A stretch of 39,636 bases of DNA from Herminiimonas sp. (lineage in GTDB: Bacteria; Pseudomonadota; Gammaproteobacteria; Burkholderiales; Burkholderiaceae_D). The notes below the pieces were generated by a model. The model did not search any database. It was not told the origin of the DNA and was given only the letters and a program-made list of their open reading frames with translations. The first letter of the stretch is position 1. Every line of letters starts with the position of its first letter. The stretch lies in contig JACMOV010000070.1 of assembly GCA_014377845.1 (NCBI GenBank), positions 1 through 39,636 on the forward strand, given 5' to 3'. Positions 34,540 to 39,636 of the stretch are shown here, piece after piece. A program made the position numbers and the translations under genes.

Positions 34540-34854
34540 ATGGAGATGCAGCAGTCCGCCAGCAACACCGCCCCGGCCTACGCGATCGGTCACATCACCG
34601 TCCGGGACAATGACAAGTGGCTTGTCTATTGCAGCCAGGTGCAGGCCACGCTCGCGCCTTGGCGCGGCGAAGTCCTGCTGCGGGCGCAACTGCTCGACGT
34701 CTTCAACGGCGTGCATGCACATGACAACACCGTGGTACTGCGTTTTCCGGGCACGGCGGCCGTCGCCGGCTGGCATGCATCGCCGGCATATCAGGCGCTC
34801 ATTCCGCTGCGCGATGCGGCTGCCGACGTCACCCTGATTGCGTTTGCCGGATGA
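34540..34854 (+). CDS. DUF1330-like small protein
   Basis: Small cytoplasmic protein, 104 residues with this start. The segment AYAIGHITVRDNDKWLVYCSQVQATLAPWRGEVLLRAQ and VVLRFPGTAAVAGWHASPAYQALIPLRDAAADVTLIAFAG matches the ferredoxin-like alpha/beta DUF1330 pattern (conserved H near the start, FP and the WHxSPAYQALIPLR block). Such proteins resemble dimeric alpha-beta-barrel enzymes, but the function is unknown. The start is uncertain; ATG at 34540 is chosen since upstream residues are not family-like, with alternatives at 34417, 34498 and 34546. It is followed after 10 bp by the DUF6572-like gene and is probably cotranscribed with it. Confidence 0.78.
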   Translation: MEMQQSASNTAPAYAIGHITVRDNDKWLVYCSQVQATLAPWRGEVLLRAQLLDVFNGVHAHDNTVVLRFPGTAAVAGWHASPAYQALIPLRDAAADVTLIAFAG

Positions 34855-34864
34855 GGGCGCACCG

Positions 34865-35206
34865 ATGAGCATCGACCAGGCAGACCAGATCGATGCGGTG
34901 ACGATCGATGCGGCGCGGGCGACCTGCCAGCTCACGATCATCGACCACTTGGCGTGGGATCACGCCCATCTGCAGGCACTGGAGCTGAAGATCAATCACT
35001 ACCTCAAGTTCATCGAGAGCGGCGAAATCTTCGTCCAGCATCCCGCGGCGGCCAACTGCGATTTCCGGATCGAGGTCGCGGCGATCTACACGCCGCCGCC
35101 GACGGTGCTGGCATTTTTCGGGCAGGCCAAGCTGGTGCTGGAGTCGGCCGGCGTGCTGCTCTCGGTCGGGCCGCTCGGTTCCGGGTATGCTGACGGTCCT
35201 GCCTGA
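34865..35206 (+). CDS. DUF6572-like small protein
   Basis: A 113-residue cytoplasmic protein. The opening SIDQADQIDAVTIDAARATCQLTIIDHLAWDHAHLQALELKINHYLKFIESGEI matches the pattern of a family of short bacterial proteins now labelled DUF6572 (acidic start, a strand-turn with DHL.W, and a helix ending in FIESGEI). Nothing suggests a signal peptide or membrane segment. The ATG at 34865 is chosen because GAGGG lies 8-10 bases upstream; the frame opens earlier at 34838. Function unknown. The gene lies 10 bp after the DUF1330 gene and 67 bp before the DUF1289 gene, with an octamer tandem repeat in the gap. Confidence 0.7.
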   Translation: MSIDQADQIDAVTIDAARATCQLTIIDHLAWDHAHLQALELKINHYLKFIESGEIFVQHPAAANCDFRIEVAAIYTPPPTVLAFFGQAKLVLESAGVLLSVGPLGSGYADGPA

Positions 35207-35221
35207 GAGACGCCTGCGCTG

Positions 35222-35261
35222 ATTCACCGACTCACCGATTCACCGATTCACCGATTCACGA
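35222..35261 (+). repeat. 8-bp tandem repeat upstream of the DUF1289 gene (ATTCACCG x 5)
   Basis: Five contiguous octamers: ATTCACCG, ACTCACCG, ATTCACCG, ATTCACCG, ATTCACGA. The array ends 12 bases before the DUF1289 ATG at 35274, i.e. it occupies the leader/ribosome-binding region. A change in unit number would shift promoter-to-start spacing by 8 bp, so slipped-strand variation in expression is possible but not shown. Confidence 0.9.
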
Positions 35262-35273
35262 ACGCATTAGCTC

Positions 35274-35522
35274 ATGCCGCAGGCACCCCTTCCGATCCCG
35301 ATGCCAACCATGCCGCAGACCTTCGATCCGCTGACCCACCAGGGCAAGCTGCCTTCCCCCTGCATCAGCCTGTGCGTCATGACGCCGTCCACCGGCCTGT
35401 GCGAAGGGTGCCATCGCACCATCGACGAGATCGTCGGCTGGAGCAGTGCAAGCGAAACTGGCAAGCGCGCCATCTGGCTCGCCATCATCGAACGGCGCGG
35501 CACCGCGTCAGGCGCGCAGTGA
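35274..35522 (+). CDS. DUF1289 protein (Cys-rich)
   Basis: A small 82-residue protein with the DUF1289 pattern SPCISLCVMTPSTGLCEGCHRTIDEIVGWSSAS. Four cysteines (Cys30, 34, 43 and 46) in the order CX3C-X8-CX2C suggest a bound metal or Fe-S centre, as seen in the family. A short Pro-rich N-terminus precedes it. The ATG at 35274 has no strong ribosome binding site because of the octamer repeat. The stop overlaps the MBL gene start by one base (TGATG), so the two are translationally coupled. The biochemical role is unknown. Confidence 0.87.
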   Translation: MPQAPLPIPMPTMPQTFDPLTHQGKLPSPCISLCVMTPSTGLCEGCHRTIDEIVGWSSASETGKRAIWLAIIERRGTASGAQ

Positions 35523-36484
35523 TGCCGCCGGCGTCGCCGTCCGGATTGCCGGCACAGCCATCGACCCGTCCGGCGTATCACCTGCCACCGACGATGCAGG
35601 TCTTCGAGCGCGGCTGGCTGTCGTCCAACAACATCCTGTTCACGGGTCAAGACGACACGGCGCTGGTCGACAGCGGCTATGCCACCCACGCCGCGCAGAC
35701 GGTGGCCCTGGTAACGCATGCCTTGCAGGGCCGCGGCCTCGACCGGCTGGTCAACACCCATCTGCATTCGGACCACTGCGGCGGCAACGCGGCGCTGCAG
35801 GCGCACTTCGGTTGCCGCACCACGATTCCCGCCGCCGAGGCCGAGGCCGTGCGGCGCTGGGATCAGGATGCACTGAGCTTCACCGCGACCGGCCAGCAAT
35901 GCACGCGTTTTGGTTTCACCGACACGATGCAGGCCGGCGACACGCTGCTGCTGGGCAACCTGTCCTGGCAGGTGCTCGGCGCGCCGGGGCATGATCCGCA
36001 TTCGCTGGTGCTGTACTGCGCGAGCGAGCGCCTCCTCATCTCTGCCGACGCGCTCTGGGAAAACGGCTTCGGCGTGATCTTTCCGGAGCTCGACGGCGCA
36101 TCCGGTTTTGCCGAAACCCGCGCCACGCTGGCGCTGATCGCCACGCTCGACATCGGGCTGGTCATCCCGGGCCACGGCGCGCCGTTTGCCGATGTGGAAG
36201 GGGCGCTGGCACGGGCGTTTTCCCGGATCGATTATCTGGCTGCCGACCCGGTACGCAATGCGCAGAATGCGGTCAAGGTCCTGTTGAAGTTCTTGCTGCT
36301 GGAGCGCCAGAGCCTGCCGCTGGCCGAGGTGCCGCGCCTGCTGGCCGACATCCGCCTGTTCCGCGACACCAACCGGCGCTTCCTGCATCTGCCCGAGGAT
36401 GCACTGGCGCGCTGGGCAGTGTCGCAACTGCAGCGCGCCTGCGTCGCCCGGATCGAGGGCGCGATGCTGCTGAACCAGGATTGA
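35522..36484 (+). CDS. MBL-fold metallo-hydrolase
   Basis: Second metallo-beta-lactamase-fold hydrolase of the window, 320 residues. The zinc site is complete: LVNTHLHSDHCGGNAAL (HxHxDH), APGHDPHSLVLY (His), ISADALWENGFGV (Asp) and VIPGHGAPF (His). The C-terminal part, with NAVKVLLKFLLLERQSLPL, is mostly helical. The start ATG at 35522 overlaps the DUF1289 stop by one base; a long upstream frame from 35372 is a shadow of the DUF1289 gene. The substrate (thioester, lactone or other ester) cannot be read from the motifs. It differs from the 16978 enzyme, which has a winged-helix-like tail, so they are not simple duplicates. Confidence 0.88.
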   Translation: MPPASPSGLPAQPSTRPAYHLPPTMQVFERGWLSSNNILFTGQDDTALVDSGYATHAAQTVALVTHALQGRGLDRLVNTHLHSDHCGGNAALQAHFGCRTTIPAAEAEAVRRWDQDALSFTATGQQCTRFGFTDTMQAGDTLLLGNLSWQVLGAPGHDPHSLVLYCASERLLISADALWENGFGVIFPELDGASGFAETRATLALIATLDIGLVIPGHGAPFADVEGALARAFSRIDYLAADPVRNAQNAVKVLLKFLLLERQSLPLAEVPRLLADIRLFRDTNRRFLHLPEDALARWAVSQLQRACVARIEGAMLLNQD

Positions 36485-36592
36485 GCCGCACATCGGCACA
36501 CCGTATCCTGCGCATCGCCGGTAGCAACCGGCGCGGCTGCGCCGAACGGACAGTCCATTTCCACTAGCAAGTATTTTTTCTACAGGACCACG

Positions 36593-37495
36593 ATGCAATA
36601 CGGATTGCTCTTCGCTGCCACCGCCTACGTGCTGTGGGGCCTGTTTCCGCTGTATTTCAAGCTGCTGGCCGGGGTACCTGCACTGGAAATCCTGATGCAT
36701 CGGATGCTCTGGTCGCTGGTGTTTCTCGGCCTGGTGCTGAGCGCGCGCCAGCAGTGGCAATGGCTTGGCGCGGTAGCGCGACGGCCGCGGGTGCTGGCCG
36801 GTTTTGCGGCCAGCGCGCTGCTGCTGGCGGCCAACTGGTTCATCTATATCTGGTCGATCAACCACGATCGCGTGATCGACGCCAGTCTCGGCTATTTCAT
36901 GACGCCCCTGGTCAACGTGCTGCTCGGTTACCTGATATTGCGCGAGCGGTTGCGGCCGCTGCAATGGCTGGCGGTTGCCCTGGCGGCGCTCGGGGTGCTG
37001 TGGCTGGCGGTGCAGAGCGGCCATCCGCCGTGGATCGGCTTGGCGCTGGCCGGCACGTTCGGTACCTACGGCCTTCTGCGCAAGACCGCGGCGCTCGGGC
37101 CGCTCGAAGGGTTGTCGCTGGAGACCCTGCTCCTGGCGCCGCTGGCAATCGGTTACCTGCTCTGGCTTTCGGCCAATGGCCAGAACACGTTCGCCGACGT
37201 GCCGGCATCGACCCGCTGGCTGCTGGCTGCCGCCGGTCCGATCACCGCCATCCCGCTGCTGCTGTTCGCCGCAGGCGCGCGCCGCATTCCGCTCGCCACG
37301 CTCGGCCTGCTGCAGTACATCGGACCCTCGATCCAGCTGCTGCTGGGCGTGCTGCTGTATCACGAGACCTTCGGCGGCGCCCGGCTGGCCGGTTTTGCCA
37401 TCGTCTGGAGCGCGCTGGTGGTGTACTCGGCGGACGGACTGCGCCAGGCGTGGCGGACGCGCGCGATTCCCCCGGTTGTGGTTTCTACAAGGTAA
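36593..37495 (+). CDS. rarD: EamA-family transporter RarD
   Basis: Inner-membrane drug/metabolite-type transporter of 300 residues with about ten hydrophobic helices and the RarD pattern: YVLWGLFPLYFKLL at the N-terminus, EILMHRMLWSL, ANWFIYIWSINHDRVIDASLGYFMTPLVNVLLG, TFGTYGLLRKTAALGPLEGLSLETLLLAPLA and ALGLLQYIGPSIQ-like final repeats. Related proteins were named for chloramphenicol resistance, but the natural substrate is not known. The ATG at 36593 follows CTACAGGACCACG, a moderate ribosome binding site, and the intergenic 36485-36592 holds a hairpin CGCCGG/CCGGCG without a T run. It is probably transcribed alone. Confidence 0.9.
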   Translation: MQYGLLFAATAYVLWGLFPLYFKLLAGVPALEILMHRMLWSLVFLGLVLSARQQWQWLGAVARRPRVLAGFAASALLLAANWFIYIWSINHDRVIDASLGYFMTPLVNVLLGYLILRERLRPLQWLAVALAALGVLWLAVQSGHPPWIGLALAGTFGTYGLLRKTAALGPLEGLSLETLLLAPLAIGYLLWLSANGQNTFADVPASTRWLLAAAGPITAIPLLLFAAGARRIPLATLGLLQYIGPSIQLLLGVLLYHETFGGARLAGFAIVWSALVVYSADGLRQAWRTRAIPPVVVSTR

Positions 37496-37609
37496 AATCA
37501 AATTTGTTCGTCAGGGCGCCGGCCCGGTTTCGAGGGCGGCGCTCATCAACGGCAGGATTTTTTCCGCCGGACGCACGTTCAAAAGAAATTCACTCTGGAG
37601 GAAACAACA

Positions 37610-37936
37610 ATGAATCTGCTCAAATCGATGGTACTGGCATCCGGCCTCGTCATGATGCTGGCGGGCGTGGCACAGGCCAAGGACGCACCGAAGGCAGCCG
37701 CACCGGCCGCCGACATTGTCAAGGCCAAGGCCGCCGCGCCGATGGACATCAACACCGCCAGCGCCAAGGATCTGGCGTCGCTGCCAAAGATTGGCGACGC
37801 ACGCGCTGCGGCGATCATCAAGGGCCGTCCGTACAAGGCCAAGGATGAGCTGGTCGACAAGAAGATCCTGAGTGACGATGTCTATGCCGCGATCAAGGAC
37901 ATGATCATCGCCAAGCAGAAGCCGGCGAAGAAGTAA
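37610..37936 (+). CDS. Exported helix-hairpin-helix (ComEA-like) protein
   Basis: A 108-residue protein with a Sec-type signal peptide (MNLLKSMVLASGLVMMLAGVAQA, cleavage after residue 23) and an Ala/Lys linker, then a ComEA-like helix-hairpin-helix at about 45-95: MDINTASAKDLASLPKIGDARAAAIIKGRP. Such domains bind DNA backbone and, in the periplasm, help pull DNA in during natural transformation. The ATG at 37610 has a strong GGAGGA site (CTGGAGGAAACAACA). It is followed by a basic tail (KQKPAKK) and an intrinsic terminator, so it is a single-gene unit. A different role from ComEA, such as periplasmic DNA binding without uptake, is possible. Confidence 0.88.
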   Translation: MNLLKSMVLASGLVMMLAGVAQAKDAPKAAAPAADIVKAKAAAPMDINTASAKDLASLPKIGDARAAAIIKGRPYKAKDELVDKKILSDDVYAAIKDMIIAKQKPAKK

Positions 37937-37956
37937 TCGTCGCGCGCGACATCAGT

Positions 37957-37980
37957 CGGCCGATCAGGCCGGTTTTTTTT
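37957..37980 (+). terminator. Intrinsic terminator after the ComEA-like gene
   Basis: CGGCC (37957-37961) and GGCCG (37967-37971) form a short stem around GATCA, followed by G and eight T residues (37973-37980). The convergent kinase remnant ends in the same place; its TGA (37964-37966) lies in the loop. On the reverse strand no T run is present, so the signal serves the forward gene. Confidence 0.75.
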
Positions 37981-38677
37981 CGCCCGCGCTCTTGATCGGC
38001 AGGCTGACGATCGCCTCCAGCCCGCCTTCCGGATGATTGGCCAGCGTCAGGCTGCCGCCGTGATTTTCGGCGATGTTGCGGGCAATCGTCAGGCCCAGTC
38101 CGGTGCCGCCGGTGTCGCGCGAGCGGGAGATTTCCAGCCGGAAAAAGGAGTCGAAGACGGCATCGATCCGGTCGGCCGGTATGCCCGCGCCACCGTCCCG
38201 GGTCGAGCGCGGCGCGCAGCCGGGTTCGCGCTGGGTGCCGACGTGGCGATTGCCGCCGAGCCGGGTCTTGAGCAGCGCCTGCAGCGGCAGGTTGTTCAGT
38301 TCGGCGCGGTTGGCCTGCGCGATCAGCGCCGGCTCGCGCGAGGCATCGACGAATTTCGCCTCCACGCCAAAACTGGCGGCGGCCTGCAGGATCACGGGGC
38401 GCAGCATCGCATCGACCTTTTCCAGCGCCAGCACCAGTTGCTCGACCCGCTCGGCGGTGTGCATGTCGCGGATTTCCTCGATCGCCTGCTTGCGGTCGCT
38501 CGCGGCAAGCCAGGTCGTCACCACCGTGGCCAGGATGATCCCGCCCAGGATCATGACGAACACCCGGTTGGCGATCGAGCCCCCGTGCGCTGCGATGTGC
38601 GGCATCGCCGGGTGCGCAGCCGCTCGGGCCGTCGCTGCGCTCGCCTGGCTGGGGCCGGGCATGGATTCGGCGTTCAC
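37964..38677 (-). pseudogene. Truncated sensor histidine kinase (core deleted)
   Basis: An open 237-residue frame that joins two distant parts of a histidine kinase. Residues 34-60 are a TM helix and 61-150 the start of a periplasmic sensor. The next recognisable part is the G1 box DGGAGIPADRIDAVF (161 on), then FFRLEISRSRDTGGTGLGLTIARNIAENHGGSL, the C-terminal half of the ATPase domain (G2 box GGTGLGLTIA, 190-199). The second TM, HAMP, the His-containing dimerisation domain and the N box are missing, so it cannot autophosphorylate. The junction is near 38196-38235 and keeps the frame. The start is the GTG at 38677, overlapping the response-regulator stop (GTGA), the usual arrangement for a paired operon. 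Neighbours are the GH16 gene and the ComEA-like gene. Confidence 0.8.
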
Positions 38678-38772
38678 GACGGCTTGTACTCCACGCTGAC
38701 CGCGGTCGCCAGCACGTAGCCTTCGTTGCGCACGGTCTTGACGATGCGCTTCGTGCGGGCGTCATCGCCGAT
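38674..38772 (-). pseudogene. Response-regulator remnant (C-terminal tail of OmpR type)
   Basis: The frame ending at 38674 carries IGDDARTKRIVKTVRNEGYVLA then TAVSVEYKPS and a stop: the last strand-turn-helix of an OmpR-family winged-helix domain (consensus IGDD..-..RIIKTVRG-GYVLA). The receiver domain and most of the DNA-binding domain are absent; further upstream the same frame runs antisense-like through the 12-bp repeats into the GH16 coding region. Overlap of its TGA with the kinase GTG shows they were an operon. It is non-functional as a regulator. Confidence 0.75.
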
Positions 38773-38788
38773 ACGTGCCTTCTGAGGT

Positions 38789-38824
38789 GCGTCGTTACTT
38801 GCGTCGCTACTGGCGTCGCTACTG
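38789..38824. repeat. 12-bp tandem repeat at the GH16/response-regulator junction
   Basis: Three units read on the plus strand: GCGTCGTTACTT, GCGTCGCTACTG, GCGTCGCTACTG (38789-38824), then a diverging GCGCTGGTACAC. The GH16 stop codon (38819-38821) lies in the third unit. It occupies the point where the response-regulator homology ends and the GH16 gene begins, so it may be a recombination scar. Confidence 0.8.
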
Positions 38825-39636
38825 GCGCTGGTACACGCGTACCCAGTCGACCTGCATGGTGTGCGGGAAGTTGGCTTCGGCAGCAACTGCCAGCCCGTTC
38901 GCATCCTTGGCGCCGGTATAGTTTTGCGGGTTGTTTCGGTAAGCCGCCGGGTATCCGCCGTCGTAGGCGACGTTGAGCAGGATGAAATTCGGCTTGTCGA
39001 AGACCCAGTATCCGCGTGCCTCCACCTCGCTGCGCAGGATCGTGCGGTACACGACGTCATCGAGCTTGAAGACGATCTGATCGGGATCCCAGTCGACGGT
39101 ATAGGTATGCCAGTCCGTGACCGAGAAGGCCGGGAAGTTGCCCAGCGCGATGCCGGCGCCGGTTTCGGTCTTGTTATACGTCGCGCCGATACTGCCGCCG
39201 CCGTAGTAGCCGGGACCATGCAACGATGAACTGTGCCACCAGGAATAGCCGATGTTTTCCATGATGTCGAGCTCACCGGAATTAGGCCATCCGACATACG
39301 GGTCGTTGACATCGAAGCCCAGCATCCAGAACGCGCCCCAAACGCCGACCGGACCATCCTTGGCGCCCGGCGCAGAGGATTTCGGCATGTTCATCTTGAT
39401 GCGGGCCGAAACGCGTCCGTAGGTGAATTGAAATTTATTTTGGGTGGTGATGCGTCCCGACGTATAGGGATGACCCGCATCGTTCTTGCGTACCTGGATG
39501 TTGAGCAAGCCATCCTGCATGAACACGTTGTCGAGGCTGTCGGTGTAGTACTCGCGTTCATTATTGCCAAAGCCGCACAGGCCACGGTCGCAGCCGTCGC
39601 CCAGCTCGTAATTCCACCGGGTGCTGTCGATCTTGA
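38819..39636 (-). CDS. Glycoside hydrolase family 16 protein, N-terminus outside window
   Basis: Secreted-type endo-beta-glucanase fold (GH16, beta-jelly roll), open to the window edge on the reverse strand so its start is not visible. The catalytic ExDxxE motif is intact in NSGELDIMENIGYSWW (Glu nucleophile, Asp, Glu acid/base). Other blocks are GFGNNEREYYTDSLDNVFMQDG, YGRVSARIKM, WGAFWMLGFDVNDPYVGWP, FSVTDWHTYTVDWDPDQIVFKLDDVVYR and the closing FILLNVAYDGGYP and MQVDWVRVYQRQ. A CDRGLC pair upstream of NNE may be a disulfide. The substrate (beta-1,3- or mixed beta-glucan, or another) is not determined. The stop sits in the 12-bp repeats, beside the eroded two-component system. Confidence 0.88.
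   Translation of the reverse strand, partial: KIDSTRWNYELGDGCDRGLCGFGNNEREYYTDSLDNVFMQDGLLNIQVRKNDAGHPYTSGRITTQNKFQFTYGRVSARIKMNMPKSSAPGAKDGPVGVWGAFWMLGFDVNDPYVGWPNSGELDIMENIGYSWWHSSSLHGPGYYGGGSIGATYNKTETGAGIALGNFPAFSVTDWHTYTVDWDPDQIVFKLDDVVYRTILRSEVEARGYWVFDKPNFILLNVAYDGGYPAAYRNNPQNYTGAKDANGLAVAAEANFPHTMQVDWVRVYQRQ

Noticed and set aside
36516-36533. Hairpin CGCCGG-TAGCAA-CCGGCG before rarD as a terminator
   Set aside because: The perfect 6-bp stem is followed by CGGCTGCGCC, not a T run. A T stretch occurs only about 40 bases later.
38674-39357. Full-length open frame through the response-regulator tail as a real gene
   Set aside because: Only the last about 32 codons match a winged-helix regulator; the rest is out of frame with and inside the GH16 gene and is Ser/Thr/Arg-rich noise.
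1-39636. CRISPR arrays, IS elements, att sites, rRNA
   Set aside because: No regularly spaced direct repeats of 25-40 bp, transposase motifs, long terminal inverted repeats or rRNA-like segments were seen on reading the window. Short tandem repeats found are listed separately.

Overview
The window is a dense, high-G+C bacterial chromosome segment with housekeeping genes on both strands. Gene content suggests a betaproteobacterium of the Burkholderiales, probably near Oxalobacteraceae (Herbaspirillum, Noviherbaspirillum or Herminiimonas type). Supporting genes are a poly-3-hydroxybutyrate oligomer hydrolase, a phasin-like protein, AceK, a bioAFDB operon, a leucine/isovalerate catabolic locus, an argS-SPOR-dsbA string and a DUF1289 gene. 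The assignment is an inference from gene families, because no rRNA or tRNA is present. No insertion sequence, prophage or CRISPR array was seen.

Left part (1-11.2 kb): a 3-methyladenine DNA glycosylase cut by the window edge is divergent from a UvrD/Rep helicase. They are followed by a large Cache-PAS-PAS-GGDEF-EAL membrane protein, a YigZ/IMPACT protein, a secreted 3-hydroxybutyrate oligomer hydrolase lipoprotein, 6-phosphogluconolactonase, a phasin-like protein and a gamma-glutamylcyclotransferase-fold protein. An AT-rich dyad region separates the last two.

Middle part (11.3-32.4 kb): argS, a SPOR-domain protein and dsbA (with a Tat-type leader) are followed by a strong terminator. Then come a short-chain dehydrogenase overlapping a leaderless BtuF-like protein, an HTH regulator and an MBL hydrolase. 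A long same-strand metabolic run follows: isovaleryl-CoA dehydrogenase, a serine/threonine dehydratase, aceK, an acetyl-CoA acetyltransferase, a second acyl-CoA dehydrogenase, a thioredoxin-fold isomerase, a YchJ protein, bioA-bioF-bioD-bioB, ghrA and HMG-CoA lyase. Branched-chain acyl-CoA breakdown, acetyl-CoA/acetoacetate handling, glyoxylate-shunt control and biotin supply are therefore side by side. The biotin-dependent 3-methylcrotonyl-CoA carboxylase genes that usually lie between ivd and HMG-CoA lyase are not in the window.

Right part (32.5-39.6 kb): this is more accessory. It holds a TonB-like proline-rich inner-membrane protein and, overlapping it tail to tail, an unusual protein made of a disordered Pro/Ser-rich N-terminus with a basic KRRR cluster and a nucleotidyltransferase-like C-terminus (the best candidate for new biology here). 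Three small or domain-of-unknown-function genes, a second MBL hydrolase, rarD and an exported helix-hairpin-helix protein follow. The end holds an eroded two-component system: a response-regulator tail and a histidine kinase lacking its core. It abuts a GH16 glycosidase gene that runs off the window, with 12-bp tandem repeats at the junction.
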